A program made the translations under genes and the position numbers. A DNA stretch of 64,000 bases from assembly GCA_026018925.1 (NCBI GenBank), contig JAKSZU010000018.1:30628452-30692451 (forward strand), written 5' to 3'. The stretch is from Tupaia tana (Eukaryota > Chordata > Mammalia > Scandentia > Tupaiidae). Of the stretch, positions 36,556-47,520 are shown piece by piece. The notes beneath the pieces are model-generated. The model made no database searches. It was not told the DNA's origin and saw only the letters and a list, made by a program, of their open reading frames with translations. The first letter of the stretch is position 1, and the number at the start of each line of letters is the position of its first letter.

Positions 36556-37220
36556 TGAAGAGGAGGTAACAGGCCAATAAAGTAGACTGTTCATCAACCC
36601 AAGCTCTGTTTTAAATCTCCCTTTCCTTAGCCATCTTCCAGCTAACAAACCAGCTTCCATCAATAAAATATAAACAATAACGTGGTAGGTAAAGCTACTG
36701 GAAGAACTTTGGTTTTCCCAGTAACAAGAGCTATAACAGTCATCTTGAGGATGAAGTAAAGACTTCGAGAGTCAAAGCTATATCCTGAAAAAAATCAGAG
36801 CTGTTGGTAGAGCTAGTATTGTGCACACCTCTTCCTAACTCATCTTCAGTAACTTCATCGGTGGCAGAAATATTTACACCACAGAAATTGGCAAATGATG
36901 CAAATCAGGGCTCCTCACCCTCCCCAAGAGCTAGCTCTTAAATAGAGCAGCATACCACTGGCAGAACACCACTGGCAGAACAGAAATTTAGTTGGAACCT
37001 GGGAACTTCATGATCTTCCTGAGAAACTATATTATACTTAAATTGCCCACTGCCATATAACTCCTTATCTGCATCAGTCAGTGGTTAGTAGGGTTTTCTG
37101 TTATTTGCAACTGCTCCAAACAATTAGGTTGGTCAGAGAAAAGGGGAAGTCTGCACTGTACTTATTTTGTCTTGGTAGTCCATGGAATAGATGGAAGAAA
37201 TTTTGGTCTGAACCTTAACT
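36556..37220. other. No feature recognised
   Basis: Contains a 14-bp near-tandem repeat (accactggcagaac, twice) near 36955. Nothing else identified. Confidence 0.45.
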
Positions 37221-37223
37221 ACT

Positions 37224-37475
37224 CAGTTATAACTTGGTATCCATGGGTGGTTAGTGCCAAGACCCCTCCCTCACCACAGATAGTCAAATCCATGGATGCT
37301 GAAGTCCCTTACAAAAATGGCATAGTGTTAGAATATAATCAACACATGTCCTCCCATGTACCTTAAATCATTTTTAGGTTATTTATAATACCTAATACAT
37401 ATAAATGCTATGTTGATAGTTCATACACTGTTTTTTACATTTTTTATTGTTGTATTGTTACTTTTATAAAAAACA
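37224..37475 (+). mobile_element. Tigger-type (pogo) MITE, 3' end lost
   Basis: Starts cagttataacttggtatcc and continues with ccatggatgctgaagtccc and ttataatacctaatacat, like a common Tigger-derived element. The right end is degraded before the next SINE. Confidence 0.7.
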
Positions 37476-37509
37476 TTTTCCATCTGTAGGTGGTAGAATC
37501 TGTATTTTT

Positions 37510-37778
37510 TTTTCGTTTTTTTTTTTTTTTTGATTTTTTTTTGCTATAGGACATGTGTGCTCACCAGAAAGACAGAGAGAGACAGAGAGACAGCGAGAAA
37601 TCACCCCCCCAGAGGGGATGGCCATGCCACAATCCCTTCTCCTCCATTCTCCTCTTGGGATCTTGGGCATGCACACACACGGGCCCGGCGTGAGTTCAAG
37701 CCACTGGATCCGGGACAGGAACCACAGTCGACTACATGGGAGTTCAGCGACATAGCCATTACACTAACTGCTGGTCCC
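37510..37778 (-). mobile_element. SINE-A, young
   Basis: T-rich tail, body, head ending ctgctggtccc. Duplication gaatctgtatttt at 37496 and 37779. Confidence 0.95.
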
Positions 37779-37799
37779 AGAATCTGTATTTTGAAAGGA

Positions 37800-37982
37800 A
37801 TAGTTCTAAAAGTTCTGTCCCCAGACCAGAAGCACATAAGTATTGTCTGATAACATGTTAGAAATGCAAACTCTCAGATTCTACCTGAATCAGAAATTCT
37901 GGGGGCATGGTCCAATAATCTGTGTTTTAACAAGCCTGTCAGGTGATCCTGATGTGTACCAAGTTTTGAGAACCATAGTTTA
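37800..37982 (-). mobile_element. MER5-like hAT fossil, antisense
   Basis: gttagaaatgcaaactctc, gaatcagaaattctggggg and caggtgatcctgatgtgta match the reverse of MER5-type elements. Confidence 0.75.
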
Positions 37983-38061
37983 AATTTTTTTGCTATGTAG
38001 GCACCTTTTTTATAACCCTGTATTCCCCTAAAATAGTGACCAGCTGCCAGCCTCTCTTATA

Positions 38062-38306
38062 TTATTATTTTTTTGGGAGGATTGCCATAAGGCATGTGTC
38101 TTCACCAGAGAGAGGGAAAGTGAGAAATCAACCCGCAGGGGAGATGGCCATGATGCAATCCTATCTCTTCCACTCTCCTCTCAAGAGTTGGGACAAGCAT
38201 GCACACATGCCTGGCATGATTCTCAAGTTGCTGGATCTGGGACTGGAATTGCGGTTGTCCACGTAGGAGTCTGGTGCCTTAACCACCATGCCATTTGCTG
38301 ACTTCC
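38062..38306 (-). mobile_element. SINE-A, diverged
   Basis: T-run, ccataaggcatgtgtcttc, body, head. Duplication around ccagcctg. Confidence 0.87.
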
Positions 38307-38309
38307 AGC

Positions 38310-39190
38310 CTGCCCATTTTCTTCCCCACCAATAACACCGAGTCCTGGGTAACCATCTCAATTTGTAAGAAATGCAGCCATTTTTGAGTGCTTGGAGACA
38401 TGGCTAGGATGTAAAGTGTGTATAGAAATAGACTGACAGGGTGAGAGGATGCAATCCCATCACTGCATTCTGTCTTTCTGTGTAGAACATGAAAATCCTA
38501 TGCTCCAAAGCAGATCTGCTACAGGAAAACTCAGTAGAGTTTTGACCATGAACTAGGGGCAATAATTAAAATGAAGGATTCCATTTTGCTGATTTCTCAA
38601 CCAAATTATTAATACTAATAAGCATTTTGCAATTTGTATACTGCAAGATAGGTGTGCAGAAATGTTATCCTTTTTTTTTTTCCCCTCTATAAGCCAAACT
38701 CAATTTACACATTAGCCTCCACTCCACTCATGTTAACATAATCACTTCTGGATTAAAACTATTCTAAATTAACTCAGGCTCCCTAGAGGAGAAACTCCCT
38801 ATATCTCCTCTTCTATCTCCTTGAGTCCCTTCAAGATGATGTTAAGTTTTTGGTAGTTTCCAACTTGGCTACTGGTTCTCTTGTTCTTGTGCTCTGATCC
38901 CCAGTTGCAGTGAAGATGTCCAGCTGGCCTCTCTTCTGTCTTTGGGCATTGTTATGTGGGCATCTGCTGGGTATAACCGGGATCCCTTGTGATATGTTTC
39001 ATGCAGTGACATCCCTGCCATTGCACACTGTGCCCTTCTTTTTCTGATTAACAGTTCTCTTCAGACTCACTGTCCTCTCAGCACTCTGTCCCTTGCCTCT
39101 CTGCTGTACTGTGCTTCCTGAAATAGGCACTGAGAAGTGAAGGACATGCCCACCAATGCTTCCTATGGCCTTTCTGAGAGTCTCCATCAT
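38310..39190. other. No feature recognised
   Basis: Locally less AT-rich than its neighbours but without a gene or repeat I can name. Confidence 0.45.
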
Positions 39191-39196
39191 CTTCTG

Positions 39197-39455
39197 TTTT
39201 TGTTTGTCTTAGGTTTTTGTCATAGGGCATGTGCACTTGCCAGAGAGAGACAGAGAAAGGGAAAGTGAGAAATCACCCCCTTCCTGGGGGGAATAGCCAT
39301 ACCACAATCCCTTCTCCTCCATTCTTCTCTCAGGATTCTGGGCATGCATGTATACCCACCCACTGTGATTTTCAAGCTGCTGATCCTGGGATTTGAACCA
39401 TGATTTGCTATGTGGAAATCCAGCACCTCAACCATCATGCCACCTGCTGGTCCTA
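39197..39455 (-). mobile_element. SINE-A
   Basis: Short T-rich tail, ggtttttgtcatagggca, body with cctggggggaa, head ending ctgctggtcct. Confidence 0.9.
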
Positions 39456-41150
39456 TCTCCTGGGTTTTGATTCCAAGATGGCAGGGCAGAATGTAGGCTA
39501 CTACTGAGTCTCCATTCTCTCATTTTTTTTTTTTCTCTAGATGTTGTCCCTTAGCCCCTGAAAGTGCTTTTCCTTCCACCCTGTGTAATGGGAAATGCCC
39601 TTATGTCATAAAGTATATCCTTCCTACTCTATTATTTACAGTATAGACCCTTTACTTTGTTCCAAGCTTTGTATCTACAAGTTCCTTTTTCCTACCATAG
39701 AGTCCAGCTCTTGCAAATGAAATAAACGTTTAGCTTTAACAGTTACTTTCTTTAAAATAATTTTTATTTAAGAGCCTATTATGAAAGTCAAAAGTTAAAA
39801 ACCAAGGAAGAAAGAGCAGGGACTGAACCGCTGAACTGGAAACAGGCAAGTTGAGTTGCTATTAAAGTATGAGGTAAGGTCTAGCCCCTGGAACAATGTA
39901 ACAATGACAAAAACAAATAAAAACAAAACAGAACCAAAAAAACACCTCAGCAAATTCTAAGAAGAACTCAAGAAAAAGTTGCAGAAAAATAAAGGAGAGA
40001 GAATTGTACTCACTTGGCAGTGGATGATATTTAAATATTTAGCAGTGAATGATATTTAAATGTTTAATTAATATAAACACTGAATATTGCTTTAATAAAA
40101 AAATATGTTTTTTTGTTGAAAAATGGGGAGAAGATGATGGTTGTAAATGAACCAAATTCTCACTTACCAAAATGATAGGGTAAGTCAATAATTAATGTCC
40201 AGAATTGATGAATCAAGATATAGCAGTTTAAAGACATAATTTAAAAATGGAAAGATAACCACAAAGAGAAACAGCTAAAATATTTGAAAATATTTGCCTC
40301 GAGGGAGTGGAATGTAACCCCATTTTTTTCTGTGTTTCCATTTTTTGAAAAATATTCTCCAACAAGAACAAAAAACAAAATTTACCTAATAAATCAGTTT
40401 GTTTAGAAACAAATGTCTGTAATTAAAGACTTAAACTAGTGAAAAACAAAAACAAACAAACTAAAACATTTCAAATTGTACCTGAACCAACCTAATGTTT
40501 CACTTGGTTCAAGGCCTTTCACATTTGCTTCCAATCTAATCTTGGAAGAAACTCAGGGAGATGAGGTTTTCACATAGCTAAACTTATGAGGTTATGCCAT
40601 AGTCAATATCCTCAAGCTGATATACTAATCTGTTTAGAGCTAAAAAGCAACTAGAGATAGACATTGATTGTAAACTTGTGATGATAACATCTACATTAAA
40701 GTTTGTGGGAGTTTCCCTCTTTCTTCCTCAAACTTCTAATACTTGGTGGTAGTTTGCATCATGATCCTTGATATCTCAAGAGATTAGTGACATAAAATAC
40801 TGAACATAAGTAGTTCTAATTACTATTCATAAAATAGCACCACATTTTATTAATTTATATTTATATTTCATTGTAAAGACAATGAATGATTTGTTATTAC
40901 ATACAGACAGCAATTTATCTCAACACGCTCTTTCATATAAAAAGTCTAGATTTTTTTGCTTCTCATGAAAACAGCTCTTATAACTGAGTAGAAATTTCAG
41001 TGAAATATCCCACCATGACCATATTTAATTAATTTATTTATTTGCGGTATTTAACTTTTGTTCTCAGTACCATGAAACACAGTCCATGGAATAGTACACT
41101 CATATTTTTTGTTACACTTGTCCTCATTGTTGACAGTGAGTAGAGTATTC
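39456..41150. other. No feature recognised
   Basis: AT-rich. Holds a near-tandem repeat (gatgatatttaaat twice) near 40025; nothing else. Confidence 0.45.
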
Positions 41151-41165
41151 GTATCTGGTACTTTT

Positions 41166-41356
41166 TTTTTTTTTTTTGAAAATTTTTTTAATTGTTATTT
41201 TTTATACTACATTTAATCATATATATCTTTACATTGTATAACATTTCTTTTTCCAGCATGATTACCATGCATATCAGTCAAGACAAAGACATTACTACCC
41301 ACATCATGATCATCAAATAGCTTTTCTTTTTTTTTCAGATTATTATTATCATTATT
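41166..41356 (-). mobile_element. Unclassified retroposon with perfect 14-bp duplication
   Basis: tatctggtactttt at 41152-41165 and 41357-41370 brackets about 190 bp that start with a T-run on the plus strand, so the element is in minus orientation with an A tail. The body (for example gatatatatgattaaatgta in reverse) is not SINE-A/B/C and does not clearly match the HAL1-like 3' UTR. It could be the 3' end of another L1 lineage. Confidence 0.7.
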
Positions 41357-41611
41357 TATCTGGTACTTTTCTTTGATGAAACCTTAGCACTTTACTTTTC
41401 TCATTTTCAGAAGTTCCTTTCCTCTTCCCTTCTGTGACTTCTTTTTTCCGTAGGGTTCCATTTCAATTTCCTAGTCTTTGTGCTCTCCTCTGATGTCATT
41501 GATATTTTCCCTATAATTGCTGAGAGTTTTTAAGGCTTTAGCAATTTTTGCATTTAGTCAGAAAATATAAGTATTTGAGCAAGGAGCTCAATATTAACAA
41601 TACATCATATT

Positions 41612-41852
41612 TTAAAGTTTATTTGTCAGAGCACACACATGCATGTACATCTGTGTATATGAAAAAGAAGCACACTTAATAAGATCTTGTCACACTGTGA
41701 TTCCCTTTCCCCAACCCTCCATTTTGTCAGGGTCCTGGGCAGGTGAGCATCGGCATGTTTTCAGGTCAACTATGGATCTGAACCCACAGTTAGTCATGTG
41801 GGTTCCAGCACTGCAATTCAGTACACTACTGCCTGAGTCAACAGGCTGGGCC
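41612..41852 (-). mobile_element. Old SINE, SINE-A/C-related
   Basis: Tail-like attatttgtcagagcac region, tgattccctttccccaaccc and a tRNA-like end. Strongly diverged. Confidence 0.55.
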
Positions 41853-41976
41853 CATAAACTTTTGCTACACATGAAATTAGTAAAAATACTTCTGTTTACA
41901 TGAGTGAAGCATTTTAATGTTATCAACATTCCAAGTTGATTCTTAAAGATTAAGTAAATAAAACCCTAGAGATATA

Positions 41977-42065
41977 CAATAATTCCTCCTTATCTGTGGT
42001 TTTACTGTCCATGATTTCAGTTATTTGCAGTACAGTACAAAAAGTTATTTTTTTGTTGTTGTTAG

Positions 42066-42096
<31 letters not shown>

Positions 42097-42482
42097 GCTA
42101 CAGGGCGCGTGCACTCGCCAGAAAGACAGAGAGAGACAGAGAGACAGAAAGCAACAAATCACCTCCCGGGGGGATGGCCACGCCGCAATCCCTTCTCCAT
42201 TATCCTGTCAGGATCTTGGGCATGCACGCACATGTGCCTGGCAAAAAGGTATTTTTGAGAGAGCACGTTGGCATACCTTTTGTTACAGTATATTGTAATT
42301 TTTCTATTTTACTATTGGTTGTTAATCTCTTTCTGACCCTAATTTATGAATTAAACTTTATTACAGGTATGTATGTATAGAAAAAAACAGTGTATATTGT
42401 ATAGAGTTTAGTACTATGTGTGTTCTCAGGCATCCACTGGAGGTCCAGGAATATGTTACCTATGGAAAAGAGGGGACTGCTA
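41977..42482 (+). mobile_element. Tigger1/MER2-like DNA transposon fossil
   Basis: TA target at both ends. Left end caataattcctccttatctg, right part caggcatccactggaggtcc and aagaggggactgcta. Non-autonomous; the coding part is absent. Interrupted by a headless SINE at 42068-42243. Confidence 0.8.
42068..42243 (-). mobile_element. SINE-A lacking its tRNA-like head
   Basis: T-run 42070-42096, then body up to cacatgtgcctggc, where it stops; the roughly 85-nt head is missing. Duplication caaaaagttattttt / caaaaaggtattttt shows it inserted in this truncated form. Confidence 0.88.
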
Positions 42483-42489
42483 TATATAA

Positions 42490-43240
42490 TTCTTATAAAG
42501 TGTTCCTTCTTACCAGTCACTTGTTAACATAATATTTATAAATAAACAGTGGTAAATTTTTACTTGACTATTCAGTGCTGGCACAGCCTGGAACGAGCAT
42601 GTGAAAGCCATCACAGATGATTACCTAAGCATCAGATGGTTGGATTGATGGATGGATAAATGCAACTAACTGTAGATACTGTATCTAAACAAATAGATGG
42701 GTACTTAGATGATGGGCAGATAGATTAATCTCTTTGTAATTATTCCCTCTTTTCCTTCCTCCCTCCTTCCATCCCTTCCTTCTCTTCCCCCAAAGCATTC
42801 TTGAGTTACCCTTTCAGTGATGTGGATGGTTAACAATGCTGAAAACTGAGTTCCCTACTTTAGAAACTTTATTGATACGCATTATTCTAGGAAAATAAAA
42901 CATTGAAAATGAGCACATACAAATATTTTCAGAAAACATAATTATTTTATAAAAAGATTTTCTCAGACTTCTCATTTAAGGAACATTATATCTCATACAA
43001 TATGCAAGCCGTGTGTGTATGTCACTCCAGTCGTTTTCATTTGGGATTGATATACTTTGCTCTCCCTAAGTTGATTGCTACCAGCAGTTCCAGGGATGAT
43101 GAATACAGACTGAACTTAAAAATACATATTTACTGAGGTGCTTGATGCAATATTTTACCTTTGACTATGGACCGCATTTCTTTCTGGCAGTAGGCCCTGG
43201 AAATGGAACACTGAAACGTTACTGGATGTTAACTAATTTT
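42490..43240. other. Degenerate GGAT repeats, otherwise nothing
   Basis: 42636-42725 holds degenerate (GATG/GGAT)n; 42745-42792 is a pyrimidine tract. No gene. Confidence 0.5.
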
Positions 43241-43245
43241 AGGGT

Positions 43246-43466
43246 CAGCCAGTTGTGCAGTAATAAGGCAGTGCTCTACAATGCTGAACGGGCATAAGGG
43301 AGTTCCTGGTTCATGACCCGGGTCTTCTGGTATATGCCAGGCATTTGCATGTGTGTGCCCGTGATCTAAGTTGGCTGAGGCTGGGGGCGGATTTTGGCAT
43401 GAAGACCTATTGAGGGTGCCTGTCTCTTTACCTGTCTTATGGAAGAAATAAATAAATAAGCTTTAA
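43246..43466 (+). mobile_element. SINE-C (older tRNA-type SINE)
   Basis: Head gtcagccagttgtgcagtaa, central gaggctgggggcggat, pyrimidine part, and tail gaagaaataaataaataagc. Related to the copies at 43566, 46087 and 56249. Confidence 0.75.
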
Positions 43467-43565
43467 AAAATGTGTTTTACTACTTATGATTTTTATGTAA
43501 AGGAAAGTAAAGAGGATATAATAAATATCAGCAAACTCATGATCCAGAGTTAGTTAATATTAAAA

Positions 43566-43806
43566 AGCTGTGGGGGCTGGATGATGGTGCAGCAGTAAAA
43601 TGCAACATTCTGTAAGGCTGACTCACGTGGGAAAGTACGGTTTCATGTTGGGAGACCTCCCTTAAAATGTTGAGCACATTGCGTACATGACCCAGGGCTG
43701 CCTGAGGATGGGAGTGGGTCACAGCACCAAGACTCTGTCAGGGGTGTTATCTCTCTCACTTTCTGCTTTTTTTCTCTCTTGCTCATGGAAGAAATAAAAT
43801 TTAAAC
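43566..43806 (+). mobile_element. SINE-C
   Basis: Head gggggctggatgatggtgca, tail ctcatggaagaaataaaat. Same family as its left neighbour. Confidence 0.75.
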
Positions 43807-43819
43807 AAGCTGCTCTATT

Positions 43820-44230
43820 TTTGTCCTTTAAAATATTAAAGGACACCCCCACGCCATTCAGTAACCACTGTCCTGAATCAGTGTGTATGATTCTGCATTA
43901 TTTTTGTGTTTTTTTTTAAACATGTGTCATAACACACTTATGACATGGAAATATCATAAATAATGTGTTCAGTGATTTTATGAGTTTTAAATTTTTAAAC
44001 AAATGGTAAATCTCGTATATATCCTCTTGCAATTTGCTTTTCCTTTTCAACATGAGGTTTTTTGGACTTATGGAGATATAATTCATTAATTTGAACTGCT
44101 ATGTAAAATCAGTTGTGTAACTCAGCCAGCTCATTTACTGCCTTCTTTACTGAGGATGCTAAGGGTTGTTTCCACTTATTTTGGTATTACAAGTATAACC
44201 CTTATATATTTCTTCTCGTGCATCTGGGGA
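43820..44230 (-). mobile_element. L1M 3'-region fragment, antisense, very degenerate
   Basis: The order of segments (cacgccattcagtaaccact, cttgcaatttgcttttcc, ctaagggttgtttccactta) fits antisense old L1 3' sequence. Confidence 0.5.
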
Positions 44231-44239
44231 AACATTTCT

Positions 44240-45035
44240 CTAGAGTAGTACCTTTCAAACTTTCACATTCATCAGAATCCCCCAGAATGCTAGTTAAAAT
44301 ACAGGTTGATGGATCCATAACTCCTTATCTTCCCTCATAATACAGAAAATGCAAAATCCAAGCTTCCACAGCTGAGGGCTCTGGATCCAGTGCCACTTTG
44401 GTCATTTTTTGTATTAGCCAAACATATCTCTACATGCTGCCTTTTTGCATATTATAACTGAGATAAATACATAATTTATCATGCAAATCAGACCTCTTTT
44501 GAGTCCGAAAGGGGACACATGACACCTTAGTCATAATCCAATTCTGCATCAAAGCCTCTAGTGGGTACATCTGATCAGGAAGATCTAAAAACAAATCTAT
44601 ACCTAAAAGCAAAGGAGCCTGGGTCTGAAAAATGTAGTTTGTAGGAATCTTAGTCTAGGAAGGTAGACTTTGTGCAAAAACCTTAAAAAATAATTTGGGC
44701 AGGCCTACAGAGCCATGATTACTTTGTAATCCCTTCCTTCCTTCCTTCCTTCCTTCCTTCCTTCCTTCCTTCCTTCCTTCCTTCCTTCCTTCCTTCCTTC
44801 CTTCCTTTTTCCTTCTTGCTTGCCAGCCTTATTCTATTGACTAGGACCATCAGGACAGTGTTGAATTGTACTAATAGCAAATACTTTTCTCTTCTTCATT
44901 GTCTTAAAAAATGCTAATATAGTTTCATTGTTAATTATGATGTTTTCTATAGGATTTTTAAAATATGCTTTTGTTGGGTTTAGAAAATGTCCTTTTAATA
45001 CCAATTTTCTGAGGGTTTTTTGAAGTTATGAATGT
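44240..45035. other. MER5-like scrap and (CTTC)n microsatellite
   Basis: 44248-44320 resembles a MER5-type fragment (ctttcaaactttcacattca). (CTTC)n, about 19 units, spans 44732-44808. The rest is unassigned. Confidence 0.55.
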
Positions 45036-45039
45036 TTGG

Positions 45040-45298
45040 GATTGTATCTGTAGCTTTGTGGTTAAGGTAGCCACATCCTGCATGACAAGCCACAGTTTGA
45101 GTCCTAGTCCCAGAGCCTTGACAGACACTCTGGGTGTATGTGCATGCTTACTCAAAGTCCCAAGAGAATGGAGAAATGGAGGAGAAGAGATTGTTGTGGC
45201 ACCACACCCCACTGGGAGGGTCCTTTCTCTCTACCTCCACCTATCTCTCCAACTCTCTCTGGAAAGCACACATTCCTTCTATCAATAAAATTTTTTAA
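45040..45298 (+). mobile_element. SINE-A, diverged
   Basis: Head with gtggttaaggtagccacat and gtttgagtcctagtcc; body with gaatggagaaatggaggaga; ends in caataaaatttttt. Confidence 0.85.
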
Positions 45299-45452
45299 AT
45301 TATGAATATGTATTACATTTAATAATACTTTTTATATACATAATGAGATCATTAATGGTTCTTCTTTAATTCATAAATGTGTTAAATTATATTAAAATAT
45401 TTTCTAATATTAAACTAGCCTTGTATTCTTGAGAAAAATTTTACTTGATAAT

Positions 45453-45453
<1 letters not shown>

Positions 45454-45487
<34 letters not shown>

Positions 45488-45494
45488 GTGCATA

Positions 45495-45535
<41 letters not shown>

Positions 45536-45539
45536 ATAT
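45454..45539. repeat. 86-bp alternating purine-pyrimidine palindrome (AC)n-(GT)n
   Basis: (AC)n runs into catatgtgcatatg and then (GT)n and (GTAT)n without breaking purine-pyrimidine alternation. The AC and GT arms are mutually complementary. Confidence 0.95.
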
Positions 45540-45544
45540 TTGAA

Positions 45545-45780
45545 GTTTTACTGTGTGGGCTTACCAGAAGAAGAGAGAGAGAGAGAGAGAGAGAAAGTGA
45601 GAAATCACCCTCTAGGGGACTGGCCATGCCACAATCCCTTCTCCATTCTTCCATTGTGATTTTGGGCACACTTGCACACGTGCCTGGTGTGATTTTCAAA
45701 TCACCAGGTCCAGCACTCCAACTATGCAGTTGGCCTCATGGGATCCAGCCACCTTAACCTCGATGCTATCTGCTGGCCTG
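45545..45780 (-). mobile_element. SINE-A, diverged
   Basis: Begins at ttttactgtgtgggcttacc, GA run, body, head ending tctgctggcctg. Abuts the AC/GT palindrome, which may have grown from its tail. Confidence 0.87.
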
Positions 45781-46086
45781 TAATGGCATATATTTTTAAA
45801 GTATAAATTTTTGGCTTTGGTGTGCTCATATTTTATTTAGGACTTTTGCAAATATGTTCATGAGCTGAGTTATAAACTTCCTTCTTAATAATATACATTT
45901 TCAGTTTTGGTGTCAAGATATGTAACTTTATGAAAACAGTTTATGGTTAGTTCTGTGTTTTTGTACTCTCTGAATATAAAACTTTAAAATAATGATCATT
46001 AGCGGTTGGCAGTCTCCTATATAATTGTCGGGTTTGGTGTGATTTTTATTTTGGGGAGATAACCTAGACTCTTAATAATCAGTTCC

Positions 46087-46322
46087 ATTTTTTTTGTTTT
46101 GTTTTGAAGTCTGTTTCTTTTATGAGTAAGAGAGAAAGGGGGCAGAGAAAGAATACTCACAAAAGTGTTTTGACAACACAATCTACCTCCAGAGACTGGA
46201 CTATGGGCACATATGCACTGGCATACGTAGGAGTTCTCCAGACTTGAACCAGGAGCCTTCTAACTTGAGAGAGTGTCTCACAGAGCATTGTGTTCTACTG
46301 CTGTGCCACACTCTGACCTCTC
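46087..46322 (-). mobile_element. SINE-C, antisense
   Basis: T-rich tail, ttttatgagtaagagagaaa, body, and an end with actgctgtgccacactctga. Confidence 0.7.
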
Positions 46323-46324
46323 CA

Positions 46325-47520
46325 GTTCTTTAATGGATATGAACCTGTTCAATTTTTCTATTTTTCGTGATTCTGTTTGGTAAGTTATAATTTTCTAGAA
46401 AATGATTCAAATTCTTTTTTTCCAAATTTATTGGTATCTCATTACTCAGCTTATTTTCTTATAATTAAAAAAAATGTTTACTCTACTGTGGTTATGTCTC
46501 CCTTTGCTTTCAGATCTGTTTTATTTGTTTTTGTTCCCCTCCACCATGGTTAGTCTTGATCACATAATGGTTTATCTATTTTATTTCTTTTAAAAAAGCA
46601 ACTTCAGTAATTGTATTGTTTCTGTGTTTCCCATTTTTATTAATTTCTTCTCTTATACTTACTTTTCATTCCTCTAGCTTCCTCCTAATATCTTGAGTTG
46701 GATACCTAATTTTTAATTTTTCTTGTTTTATAATTAGTTCATTTAGTCATAACTCCACATATTTTGAAATAGTGTTTTCTTATCCCAAGATATTTTATCA
46801 TTTTCATTTTATTTATTCATTGACTCATATATTATTTAGGAATACATTAAAATTTTCCAATGTATGAAAGATTTTTAGATATTACCTTGCTACTGATTTC
46901 TAAACTTGTTACATTTGAGTCAATGTTATGGTCTATGTAATATCTTCTTTGGTAGTTTTGAAATTTGCCCTTGTCTTAATATGTGGGCAGTTTTGGTAAA
47001 TGTTCCATTTTTCTTGAAAAAGAATATGAGTTCTCTAATTGCTGGGTGTAGTATTCTATATAATTATTGTCATGGCATCAAGTCTGTTAATTGTGTTAAT
47101 TCATTTATAACCTCATTTATTTTTGGTCTTTTGATCTATCCATCACAAAGAGAGGCATGTTAAAAATTCTATTATGGCTGTGGGTATTTCCTTTTATCAT
47201 TATAACTCAGTTTTTCTTTCATATAGCTTGACACTATGTTGCTATTAATACGTTTATATAAGTTCAAAATTTTGATGAATTACACCTTTACCATTATGTA
47301 TTCCTCATGATACTGTTTTTCCCACTTAGGATATATTCTTTGTTTGATAGTAATATAAATTTCCTTTAATTAACATTTGTTTGATATATTCTTGTCCATC
47401 ATTTATTCTTAAACTTTGTGCATTGTTATGATTTCATTTGTAATCAGCATATAGCTGGATTTCATTTTGAAATCCTACCTGAGACTCTACCTATTAAGTG
47501 TTGAAATTCTTCTTTCTTTT
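46325..47520 (-). mobile_element. L1M ORF2 region, antisense, degenerate
   Basis: Long T-rich antisense L1 ORF2 signature: tttcatttatttattcattg, aagaatatgagttctctaat, tagtattctatataattatt, atgttaaaaattctattatg. No open frame remains. Confidence 0.75.

Noticed and set aside
36304..36663. Repeated 60-120 codon frames such as the SPPFSSRDLGHARTHA-type peptide found at many positions
   Set aside because: They are translations of SINE-A bodies in both directions, so they recur wherever a copy lies; they are not a gene family.
44732..44808. CRISPR-like or satellite array
   Set aside because: It is a plain (CTTC)n microsatellite without spacers; CRISPR is not expected in a mammalian nuclear genome.
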